A DNA stretch of 5,963 nt from an uncultured Clostridia bacterium (lineage in GTDB: Bacteria > Bacillota > Clostridia > TANB77 > CAG-508). The translations under genes were made by a program, and so were the position numbers. Below the pieces are notes generated by a model, which was given only the letters and a program-made list of their open reading frames with translations, was not told the origin of the DNA and searched no databases. Location of the stretch: NCBI GenBank assembly GCA_934183045.1, contig CAKPRW010000080.1, positions 1-5,963 of the forward strand, given 5' to 3'. Below are positions 1 through 4,390 of the stretch, in pieces (within the stretch, counting starts at the first letter, position 1; the number at the start of each line of letters is the position of its first letter).

Positions 1-90
1 AAAGAAATGTTAAAAGAAAAAATTATATTAGATTCTAGATATGATAATTATAAAAAATTTATAGAACAAATAAATCAAAATAAGAGGTAA
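1..90 (+). CDS. rsgA: C-terminal tail of a probable ribosome small subunit-dependent GTPase A (partial)
   Basis: The first 90 bases are open in frame 1 and end with TAA at 88-90, giving the last 29 residues of a protein that begins before the window. The readable tail contains the segment LDSRYDNYKKFIEQI. This resembles the extreme C-terminus of RsgA, where an 'I..xRYxNYxK' helix follows the zinc-binding domain. RsgA is a circularly permuted GTPase that acts late in 30S subunit assembly in the cytoplasm. The stop lies three bases before the rpe start, and rsgA-rpe is a conserved Firmicute gene pair, which supports the call. None of the GTPase or zinc motifs is inside the window, so the identification rests on a short helix plus gene order and remains moderate. 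Confidence 0.62.
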   Translation, partial: KEMLKEKIILDSRYDNYKKFIEQINQNKR

Positions 91-93
91 AAT

Positions 94-750
94 ATGAAAG
101 TTTCAGTATCAATATTAAAAGAATATGACAGATTAATTAATGCCGTAAAAAAAGTAAATGATTCTAATGCGGACTTTTTGCATATTGATGTAATGGATGG
201 TAAGTTTGTTGAAAAAGATACTTATAAAAAAATGCATGAATATGCCTCATATATAAAAAGGATTTCTAATTTACCGTTAGATATACATTTGATGGTTGAA
301 GATGTAAGAACTGCAATAGAAGATTTTTTACCGGTAGAACCTAATATAATAACATTTCATTACGAAGCATGCAAAAGTAAAGAAGAGGTATATGCTATAA
401 TTGAATATATAAAACAAAATAATTGCAAGGTAGGAATATCAATAAAGCCAGAAACGGATATAGAAGAAATATATGAATTTTTGCCATATGTTCATGTATG
501 TCTAGTAATGACGGTTGAACCTGGAAAAGGTGGTCAAACTTTAATTACAGAAATGGTGGATAAGATTGAAAAATTAAAAAACTATATTACTGAGAAAAAT
601 ATAGAAATCGATATAGAAGCAGACGGAGGAATAAACTTAAAAACTGCTTCTAGTATAAAAAAGGCAGGTGCTAATATTTTGGTATCTGGAACAGCTATAT
701 TAATGGCTAAAAATTTTAAAAATATAATAGATGAACTAAGAAGCATATAA
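94..750 (+). CDS. rpe: Ribulose-phosphate 3-epimerase
   Basis: This 218-residue protein has the usual length for Rpe, a (beta/alpha)8-barrel that interconverts D-ribulose 5-phosphate and D-xylulose 5-phosphate in the non-oxidative pentose phosphate pathway. Family motifs appear in order: SIL at 6-8, HIDVMDGKFV at 30-39, DIHLMVED at 63-70, the phosphate loop MTVEPGKGGQ at 139-148, IEADGGIN at 174-181 and SGTAI at 198-202. The four metal-binding and catalytic residues are present as H30, D32, H65 and D177. The segment after HIDVMDG is divergent: the common HFVPNITFGP is replaced by KFVEKDTYKK, and the N-terminus starts VSVSIL rather than APSIL. A sugar-phosphate epimerase of the same family with another substrate is therefore possible but less likely. 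The ATG at 94 follows the upstream stop by three bases, and its AGAGG ribosome binding site lies inside the end of that gene, so translation is probably coupled. A strong terminator follows. Confidence 0.92.
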   Translation: MKVSVSILKEYDRLINAVKKVNDSNADFLHIDVMDGKFVEKDTYKKMHEYASYIKRISNLPLDIHLMVEDVRTAIEDFLPVEPNIITFHYEACKSKEEVYAIIEYIKQNNCKVGISIKPETDIEEIYEFLPYVHVCLVMTVEPGKGGQTLITEMVDKIEKLKNYITEKNIEIDIEADGGINLKTASSIKKAGANILVSGTAILMAKNFKNIIDELRSI

Positions 751-786
751 TAAATAGTACAAGCAATTGCATAAATAAAAAAGAAT

Positions 787-825
787 AAAAAAGCTTATAT
801 ATTATTTTAATATATAAGCTTTTTT
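787..825. terminator. Bidirectional intrinsic terminator between rpe and the convergent membrane-protein gene
   Basis: A perfect 17-bp inverted repeat (AAAAAAGCTTATATATT at 787-803 and its complement at 809-825) flanks a 5-base loop. It has a run of As on the left and Ts on the right, so the RNA from either strand forms a hairpin ending in U residues. It lies 36 bases after the rpe stop and 21 bases beyond the minus-strand stop, so one element can serve both converging genes. Confidence 0.9.
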
Positions 826-846
826 GATAAATTTCTAATCTTTATT

Positions 847-2118
847 TTATTTATTATCTTCTTTTTTTGTTTCTTCTTTTTCAGCATCTGGATTCTTTAT
901 TAATATGCTAGATATAATAAGTCCTAATCCTATTACTGAAGCTATAAATCCAATTAAGTCTCCGATATAAGGAATTAATTTTAATAATGCTAAAACTGCT
1001 GATATTATAACAACCATACTAAATTGTTTGATTTTTGTATTCATATTTGCTTTTTCACAAATTAAATAACTAACTGGAATAACAAATGCAGAATTACTAA
1101 TTGTAAGTAGTGATATTAATAAAAGAATTGATAGTAATCCCATTGATAAAGTAACATTTAATATTATTAAAATAATAGAAGCTATAACTAAAACAATTGG
1201 TGTTAACAAACCAAGGCCTATAACAGGTAATGTTTTTTTAGTAACTAATTTTTGTGATTTTGTAATGAATTTAGGTGCTAACCAAATACATAGAAGCCAT
1301 ATAATAATAGTTGATAATATAGCTGCTGCTATGTTTTTCATGATACGTCCAATATTGAAAGAATTGTTATCTGCTTTATCAATTTTTGTAAAGTTTGTTT
1401 CTCCTAGTACTGATCCTTCTGGAACAGAAATATTATTAGTAGAACTGTAAGTTAAATTACCATTGATAGTTCCTTTTGAATTAGCGACTTCTTCAGAATT
1501 ATCAGCACTCTTAGAATTTTCTGTATTTTCTGTATTTTCAGTGTTTTGAGTGTTTTCTGTATTATCAGCATTTTCAGTGTTTTCAGAATTATTAGAGTTT
1601 GCTTGTGTGAAATTAATTATATTACAATTTACAAAGGCGTTTCTACCAACAACTCCAGATATATTTAAATCAGAGCAAGCTAGTTTGATATCTCTGTATA
1701 CATATCCTGATATATCGACTGTATTAGTTGTAGCATAAACATCATATACAACGCCTTTAATATTTATATTTTTTGATACTGCAAATAGGTTACTATATAT
1801 GTATCCTTCTTCGCCAACAGTAATTGAATTAGCTATGATAAAAGCGTCTCCTCCGATTTGAGAATTAATTGTAACAGAATTTGCACATACAAATAAATTT
1901 CCGTCTACAATATAATCAATTGTTAGATCATCTCCAGATAAATAAACATCACTTTTTTTAAATGAATCATCATTTTGAGCAGTGTTTACTGGACTAGCAT
2001 TAGACTCTGGATCTTGATTAATTACTTGAGTTTCATTTTCAGCATTTGAAATTGGAACAATAATTGATAATAAAATTATTAATGTTAGTGCAATAATTTT
2101 AAATTTGTTTTTTAACAT
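847..2118 (-). CDS. Secreted/membrane-anchored protein with bactofilin-like beta-solenoid and multi-pass C-terminal domain
   Basis: This 423-residue protein has four visible parts. Residues 1-26 form a signal peptide (Lys-rich start, hydrophobic core, probable cut after ISNA). Residues about 56-170 are short repeating beta strands with Gly/Asn turns (DGNLFVCANSVTI, GGDAFIIANSITV, SGVVGRNAFVNCNIINF), the pattern of a bactofilin-like or polymer-forming beta-helix. Residues about 171-212 are a low-complexity Asn/Glu/Thr insert, after which one or two more rungs follow (GTINGNLTY, 217-225). Residues about 262-407 are hydrophobic, with roughly four or five membrane helices (262-281, 298-322, 325-351, 366-407), and the tail is charged and Lys/Glu-rich. 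Proteins with an exported bactofilin-like region and such a membrane domain occur in Firmicutes without a settled function. A role in the envelope is inference. The ATG has a strong AGGAGG site at 2125-2130 and its own promoter. Its neighbours give no functional clue. Confidence 0.8.
   Translation of the reverse strand: MLKNKFKIIALTLIILLSIIVPISNAENETQVINQDPESNASPVNTAQNDDSFKKSDVYLSGDDLTIDYIVDGNLFVCANSVTINSQIGGDAFIIANSITVGEEGYIYSNLFAVSKNINIKGVVYDVYATTNTVDISGYVYRDIKLACSDLNISGVVGRNAFVNCNIINFTQANSNNSENTENADNTENTQNTENTENTENSKSADNSEEVANSKGTINGNLTYSSTNNISVPEGSVLGETNFTKIDKADNNSFNIGRIMKNIAAAILSTIIIWLLCIWLAPKFITKSQKLVTKKTLPVIGLGLLTPIVLVIASIILIILNVTLSMGLLSILLLISLLTISNSAFVIPVSYLICEKANMNTKIKQFSMVVIISAVLALLKLIPYIGDLIGFIASVIGLGLIISSILIKNPDAEKEETKKEDNK
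1513..1584 (-). repeat. In-frame 9-base tandem repeat encoding (E/D/Q)-N-(T/A/S) triplets
   Basis: Inside the beta-solenoid membrane-protein gene, eight consecutive 9-base units encode ENT, ENA, DNT, ENT, QNT, ENT, ENT and ENS (residues 179-202). The DNA units are close to one another but not identical. Each unit is three codons long, so gain or loss of units keeps the frame. The encoded stretch is a hydrophilic linker, predicted to be outside the membrane, that interrupts the beta-strand region. Confidence 0.85.
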
Positions 2119-2124
2119 ATTAAA

Positions 2125-2179
2125 ACCTCCTAAAAATATTTATATAACAAAATATATATCTTTAGGATAAATTTGTCAA
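2125..2179 (-). promoter_or_regulatory. Sigma-A type promoter and ribosome binding site of the beta-solenoid membrane-protein gene
   Basis: Read on the minus strand, a consensus -35 TTGACA (2174-2179) is followed by a 17-base spacer and -10 TATATT (2151-2156), placing the start of transcription near 2144. The leader is about 26 bases and contains AGGAGG at 2125-2130, six bases before the ATG. The -35 lies only 24 bases past the stop of the upstream cysteine-rich gene, so some read-through from that gene is also possible. Confidence 0.82.
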
Positions 2180-2202
2180 TTTATTTAAAGAAAACTAAAA
2201 AA

Positions 2203-2328
2203 TTAATTATTTTTTTCTTTAAAATAAGCACATTCGGAAGAAGAAATATTTGAAGGAGCAACTAATGTATAAGAACATTTACCATCTTTTTGATGAATAC
2301 AATTTAAAGAACAATTAATATTTGTCAA
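2203..2328 (-). CDS. Small cysteine-rich protein, 41 residues, TTG start
   Basis: This short gene encodes 41 residues with cysteines at 6, 10, 18 and 33 (C-x3-C-x7-C-x14-C) and a histidine at 12. The rest is polar, ending ECAYFKEKNN. The spacing suggests a small metal-binding or disulfide-stabilised domain, most simply a zinc site. There is no signal peptide or membrane segment, so it is probably cytoplasmic. The TTG start is chosen because a good site, GAGGTGA (2333-2339), precedes it by four bases and no ATG is in frame. From memory, similar cysteine-rich proteins of about 40 residues are common in Clostridia, some with misleading enzyme names; I could not verify this. It sits between the nth terminator and the promoter of the next minus-strand gene. 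I could not pin down its promoter or a terminator. Function is unknown. Confidence 0.72.
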   Translation of the reverse strand: MTNINCSLNCIHQKDGKCSYTLVAPSNISSSECAYFKEKNN

Positions 2329-2332
2329 GAAA

Positions 2333-2339
2333 TCACCTC
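2333..2339 (-). promoter_or_regulatory. Ribosome binding site that fixes the TTG start of the cysteine-rich gene
   Basis: On the minus strand GAGGTGA at 2333-2339 is followed by TTTC and then TTG at 2326-2328. The same GAGGTGA core precedes the TetR gene in this window (4273-4279), so it is a normal site for this genome and supports the non-ATG start. Confidence 0.7.
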
Positions 2340-2393
2340 ATTAAATTATAACGTTAATGATAATATGTACTTATAAAGCTAAAATTATGCAAT

Positions 2394-2434
2394 AAAAAAA
2401 TGACAATAAATTATAAAATAAATTGTCATTTTTT
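2394..2434 (-). terminator. Intrinsic terminator directly after nth
   Basis: A 13-bp perfect inverted repeat (AAAAAATGACAAT at 2395-2407 and its complement at 2422-2434) surrounds a 14-base AT-rich loop. On the minus strand it begins immediately after the nth TAG stop and ends in seven Ts (2394-2400). The loop holds a further TTAT/ATAA pairing that may lengthen the stem. It separates nth from the cysteine-rich gene downstream. Confidence 0.85.
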
Positions 2435-3070
2435 CTATTTATTATTTTTGTAATTAGAACAAATATGATTTATAGTACATGTGCTACATTTAGGTTTTCT
2501 TGCAATGCAAGTATTTCTACCATGCCATACAAATAAATGATTTATATCTTTTAAATATTCTTTTGGAAATATTTTTAATAAATCCTGCTCGATTTTTTCA
2601 GGTTCTTTTTTTGAAGATAAGCCAATTAAATTAGAAATTCTTTTTGCATGTGTATCAACGGCGATTCCCTGAGGGTTATTAAAAGCTTCTAACATTACTA
2701 CATTTGCACTTTTTCTACCTATTCCAGCAAGAGAAGTTAATTCTTCCATTGTTTCCGGAACTTTTCCATCAAACTTTTCTAATACTTGTTTAGCACATAA
2801 TTTTATATTTTTGGCCTTATTCTTATAAAAACCGCAAGGGTGAATAATTTGTTCAAGTTCTTCAATATCAATATCAGCAAAATCTTGAATAGTTTTGCAA
2901 CGTTCAAAAAGTTGAGGAGTAGTCTTATTTACCCTTTCATCAGTACATTGCGCAGAAAGCATAACTGCAACTACTAGCTGAAATGGAGTTTTAAAATCCA
3001 AGCTACATGTAGCATCAGGGTAAGTTTTCTTTAAAATTTCGATCAAATTAACAGCATCATTCTTATTCAT
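2435..3070 (-). CDS. nth: Endonuclease III (DNA glycosylase/AP lyase)
   Basis: The 211-residue protein matches the length of Escherichia coli Nth. It removes oxidised pyrimidines from DNA and cleaves the resulting abasic site in base excision repair. A helix-hairpin-helix segment, LTSLAGIGRKSANVVM, occupies 111-126 and contains the catalytic lysine K120. The catalytic aspartate is D139 in VDTHAKRISNLIGL (138-151). The C-terminal 4Fe-4S loop is complete as C188-x6-C195-x2-C198-x5-C204. The N-terminal segment with LSAQCTDERVN (39-49) is also typical of the family. Translation starts at the ATG at 3068-3070, with AAGGA about nine bases upstream. A near-consensus promoter precedes the gene and a terminator abuts its stop, so it appears to be transcribed alone. 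All key residues are present and nothing suggests inactivation. Confidence 0.97.
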   Translation of the reverse strand: MNKNDAVNLIEILKKTYPDATCSLDFKTPFQLVVAVMLSAQCTDERVNKTTPQLFERCKTIQDFADIDIEELEQIIHPCGFYKNKAKNIKLCAKQVLEKFDGKVPETMEELTSLAGIGRKSANVVMLEAFNNPQGIAVDTHAKRISNLIGLSSKKEPEKIEQDLLKIFPKEYLKDINHLFVWHGRNTCIARKPKCSTCTINHICSNYKNNK

Positions 3071-3095
3071 ATAATCCCGTCCTTTTCTAATATAT

Positions 3096-3124
3096 ATATT
3101 ATCTTAAAAAAATAAGATAGTCAA
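3096..3124 (-). promoter_or_regulatory. Sigma-A type promoter of nth with palindromic spacer
   Basis: On the minus strand, TTGACT (3119-3124), a 17-base spacer and TAATAT (3096-3101) form a good promoter, with transcription expected to start near 3089, about 19 bases before the ATG. The spacer and its edges contain a short inverted repeat, TATCTTA and TAAGATA around an A/T run. It could be an operator or a chance product of AT-rich sequence. Confidence 0.75.
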
Positions 3125-3138
3125 CTGCTAAAATTACC

Positions 3139-3297
3139 AATTTGCCAAAAGGGCCGGGGCTTTTTGGCAAATTTTAGTAGCAAAAATTATTGAATATATA
3201 TTTTTAATAATTAAAAGTTTTAAAGTTTGTGCAGAAAAGTTAGTAAAAAGCCCCAGACCTTTTGGCAATCCGACCGAGGGGCGCGTCCCCTCGATCG
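3139..3297. repeat. GC-rich nested inverted-repeat island between nth and the spoVM operon
   Basis: This is the only GC-rich stretch in the window and holds nested inverted repeats. (1) A perfect 12-bp hairpin, AATTTGCCAAAA at 3139-3150 with its complement at 3162-3173, has an 11-base G/C-rich loop. (2) A 24-base long-range pair, 3142-3165 with 3245-3268, matches at 22 positions. It shares bases with hairpin 1, so the two are mutually exclusive. (3) A weak AT-rich stem lies between (3185-3194 with 3203-3212). (4) A GC-rich hairpin covers 3271-3281 and 3287-3297. The island lies between the outward-facing nth and spoVM-operon promoters, so it is probably in neither leader. I see no convincing coding sequence. 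Candidates are a structured RNA gene, a small non-autonomous mobile repeat, or a remnant of one. I do not recognise a named family. Confidence 0.7.
3271..3297. other. GC-rich hairpin at the right end of the repeat island
   Basis: CGAGGGG (3275-3281) and CCCCTCG (3287-3293) pair around a CGCGT loop. The stem continues outward through one imperfect position (3274 with 3294) to three more pairs ending at 3271 and 3297. On minus-strand RNA the imperfect position becomes a G-U wobble and the stem is continuous; on plus-strand RNA it is a C-A mismatch. No U-run of terminator type follows on either side. Confidence 0.65.
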
Positions 3298-3320
3298 ATA
3301 TTTTACATAAAGAGGAACAA

Positions 3321-3350
3321 ATAAAATGGAAGTATAATATAATATACAAA
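3321..3350 (+). promoter_or_regulatory. Candidate sporulation (sigma-E like) promoter of the spoVM operon
   Basis: The sequence before the operon contains ATACAA at 3344-3349, within TATACAAA at 3343-3350. This resembles the sigma-E -10 box CATACAAT at six of eight positions, and an ATA at 3321-3323 lies about 19 bases upstream. A TATAAT at 3333-3338 has no fitting sigma-A -35 box. In Bacillus subtilis spoVM is transcribed by mother-cell sigma-E, which makes this reading reasonable, but the match is weak and the spacing is slightly long. Confidence 0.3.
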
Positions 3351-3368
3351 AAGAAAGGGGAGGTAAGA

Positions 3369-3518
3369 ATGATACATTTGTTTAAGAAGACGCTTGCAGT
3401 GTGCTTGATTGGTTTGGGTTTAGGAATTTTGTTGGTTTTATTACTTCCCATAACAGGATGGTTGTTTTTAATCGGAGTGACAGTGGTTTGTGTAGGGTTT
3501 TTATGGCTTGCATGTTAG
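3369..3518 (+). CDS. Small two-helix membrane protein encoded upstream of spoVM
   Basis: A 49-residue protein starts at the ATG at 3369, preceded by a strong GGGGAGGT site at 3357-3364. After a short basic N-terminus (MIHLFKK) come two hydrophobic segments, about 8-26 (LAVCLIGLGLGILLVLLLP) and 31-48 (starting WLFLIGVTVV). They are joined by a tight PITG turn at 27-30, giving a membrane hairpin. Cysteines occur at 12, 41 and 49. It ends 20 bases before SpoVM with its own good ribosome binding site, and no terminator intervenes, so the two are almost certainly cotranscribed. I do not recognise a named family. A role in the forespore or mother-cell membrane during sporulation is inferred only from the operon. 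Leu and Val codons here favour TTG and GTG more than in neighbouring genes, perhaps because of the G-rich hydrophobic content. Confidence 0.72.
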   Translation: MIHLFKKTLAVCLIGLGLGILLVLLLPITGWLFLIGVTVVCVGFLWLAC

Positions 3519-3525
3519 TAAGAAA

Positions 3526-3531
3526 AGGAGG
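3526..3531 (+). promoter_or_regulatory. Ribosome binding site that fixes the spoVM start
   Basis: A consensus AGGAGG lies seven bases before the ATG at 3539. It selects the 24-codon reading over a longer in-frame opening from 3401, whose first codons overlap the 49-residue gene in another frame and have no ribosome binding site of their own. Confidence 0.85.
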
Positions 3532-3538
3532 GGTACAT

Positions 3539-3613
3539 ATGACAGTTGTGGTAAAAAAAGTTCCTAAATTTTTAAGGGGCTTTGTTAAGCTAATATTTGG
3601 AATTAAAGATTAG
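3539..3613 (+). CDS. spoVM: Stage V sporulation protein M (24 residues)
   Basis: This 24-residue protein aligns without gaps to Bacillus subtilis SpoVM (26 residues). Shared positions include P9, K10, F11, L12, G14, V16 and G21, and R17 is replaced by K. SpoVM is an amphipathic helix made in the mother cell. It binds the convex forespore membrane and anchors the SpoIVA coat scaffold; P9 is known to matter for that localisation. The visible pattern VPKFLRGFVKLIFGIK gives one hydrophobic and one basic face. Gene order supports the call: in B. subtilis spoVM lies just downstream of the rsgA-rpe-thiN cluster, and rsgA-rpe is 2.8 kb to the left here. The gene follows a small membrane-protein gene in an operon and is closed by a terminator six bases after its stop. 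Its short length means it is easily missed by gene callers. Confidence 0.88.
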   Translation: MTVVVKKVPKFLRGFVKLIFGIKD

Positions 3614-3618
3614 AAATG

Positions 3619-3658
3619 AAAAATACGAATTTAAAGTGAAAATAAATTCGTATTTTTT
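3619..3658. terminator. Bidirectional terminator between spoVM and the TetR gene
   Basis: A perfect 15-bp inverted repeat (AAAAATACGAATTTA at 3619-3633, complement at 3643-3657) with a 9-base loop ends in six Ts (3653-3658) for the plus strand and a run of Us for the minus strand. It begins six bases after the spoVM stop and ends two bases beyond the TetR stop, so it can serve both converging units. Confidence 0.9.
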
Positions 3659-3659
3659 G

Positions 3660-4268
3660 TTAGTTATCTTGGTTTAATAGGTTTATTATTATATTAATAA
3701 CTTCATTTTTCATGATGTCATAATTGATATTTTTGTGTTTGTGGTAAACAATGTCATGGCATAGATTATCTATAATTCCCATAATAATATGGACTTTTTC
3801 TCTTAAATTTGCGACAGATATATTGTTATTGTTTAACAATGTAACTATTTTTTCGGTCATTTCGATTTCTGAATTTTTGAAAATTTCAGAAACGTCATTG
3901 TCTAAATGTGACATTGCCATAAGCTCTTCATGTGCTTTTTCTGAAATTGTGTGTGTTTCGATAAATTTGTTAATCATATTTTTTAAAATAACATTTAAGT
4001 TATTTAAATCAATTTTTTCTGTTTCAAGAATATTTATCATAGGATACATGATTTTATCGGAATAGTTTTTTACACCTTCAATAAAAATATCTTTTTTATC
4101 ATTAAAGTATTGATAGATTATTCCTGTGGATACACCAGCATATTTGGCTATATCTGCAGTAGAAACATTATAATATCCTTTATCACACATTAATTCAAAT
4201 CCTTTTTCTATTATTTTATTTCTTTTTTCTATTGATCTCTTTTGAGTTGGAATTCTTACATCTGACAT
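3660..4268 (-). CDS. TetR/AcrR-family transcriptional repressor
   Basis: The 202-residue protein has the TetR architecture. The N-terminal DNA-binding domain spans about residues 10-60, with the helix-turn-helix at 36-55 (VSTADIAKYAGVSTGIIYQY) followed by the typical FNDKKDIF at 55-62. The remainder (about 65-202) is a helical ligand-binding and dimerisation domain, which varies in this family and does not reveal the ligand. A GAGGTGA site precedes the ATG at 4266-4268. The gene diverges from an ABC exporter operon. A 24-bp palindrome sits between the two -35 boxes and a second copy lies at the exporter start site, so the protein very probably represses itself and the exporter until a substrate-like ligand binds. 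Its gene converges on spoVM with a shared terminator. Confidence 0.93.
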   Translation of the reverse strand: MSDVRIPTQKRSIEKRNKIIEKGFELMCDKGYYNVSTADIAKYAGVSTGIIYQYFNDKKDIFIEGVKNYSDKIMYPMINILETEKIDLNNLNVILKNMINKFIETHTISEKAHEELMAMSHLDNDVSEIFKNSEIEMTEKIVTLLNNNNISVANLREKVHIIMGIIDNLCHDIVYHKHKNINYDIMKNEVINIIINLLNQDN

Positions 4269-4296
4269 TTTATCACCTCATAATTTTGTTATAGAT

Positions 4297-4325
4297 ATTA
4301 TATATTGAATAAAAATAAAAATCAA
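4297..4325 (-). promoter_or_regulatory. Sigma-A type promoter of the TetR gene
   Basis: On the minus strand TTGATT (4320-4325), a 17-base spacer and TATAAT (4297-4302) give a near-consensus promoter, with transcription starting near 4290 and a leader of about 22 bases. The first palindromic operator begins two bases upstream of its -35 box. Confidence 0.82.
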
Positions 4326-4327
4326 GA

Positions 4328-4351
4328 AAATATGAAAAAAATTTCATATTT
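4328..4351. promoter_or_regulatory. Operator 1: 24-bp palindrome between the divergent -35 boxes
   Basis: AAATATGAAA (4328-4337) and TTTCATATTT (4342-4351) form a perfect 10-bp inverted repeat around four As. It lies two bases from the TetR -35 and three bases from the ABC -35, so a dimer bound here would hinder RNA polymerase on both promoters. Length and symmetry fit a TetR-family operator. That the neighbouring TetR binds it is inference. Confidence 0.82.
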
Positions 4352-4354
4352 CTA

Positions 4355-4383
4355 TTGACTATGAAATAAAAAAGAAGTATAAT
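4355..4383 (+). promoter_or_regulatory. Sigma-A type promoter of the ABC exporter operon
   Basis: TTGACT (4355-4360), a 17-base spacer and a perfect TATAAT (4378-4383) place the transcription start near 4390. Operator 1 ends just upstream of the -35 and operator 2 begins at the start site, so the promoter is bracketed by both. The spacer also contains a single operator half-site-like TATGAAA at 4360-4366. Confidence 0.87.
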
Positions 4384-4390
4384 CAACAAA

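Noticed and set aside
1265..1450. Open frame on the plus strand, 61 codons
   Set aside because: Antisense shadow of the membrane-protein gene with no ribosome binding site or recognisable product.
1513..1584. Regular repeats as a CRISPR array
   Set aside because: Units are 9 bases with no spacers, lie in frame within a gene, and encode a simple linker.
1550..1738. Open frame on the plus strand, 62 codons
   Set aside because: Antisense to the repeat and beta-strand region of the membrane-protein gene; its composition mirrors the repeat.
2345..2350. Perfect TATAAT on the minus strand before the cysteine-rich gene
   Set aside because: It would start transcription inside the ribosome binding site, and no -35 box lies at a proper distance. 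A TTGCAT at 2387-2392 pairs with other -10-like boxes only at poor spacing, so no promoter is called.
3139..3297. Insertion sequence or full transposon
   Set aside because: There is no transposase frame, the island is about 160 bases, and no clear target duplication flanks it. A miniature element remains possible but unproven.
3302..3338. TTTACA and TATAAT upstream of the spoVM operon as a sigma-A promoter
   Set aside because: The spacer would be 25 bases, far too long for sigma-A.
3134..3451. 105-residue open frame on the minus strand across the GC-rich island
   Set aside because: It runs antisense through most of the 49-residue spoVM-operon gene and its promoter region, lacks a good ribosome binding site, and its product is explained by the inverted repeats and the reverse of a hydrophobic gene.
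3401..3613. 70-residue reading of the spoVM frame from an upstream ATG
   Set aside because: The first 46 codons overlap the 49-residue gene out of frame and have no ribosome binding site. The AGGAGG at 3526-3531 points to the internal ATG at 3539, and only the last 24 residues match SpoVM.
3751..4065. Open frame on the plus strand, 104 codons
   Set aside because: Antisense shadow of the TetR gene, whose family motifs are clear on the other strand.
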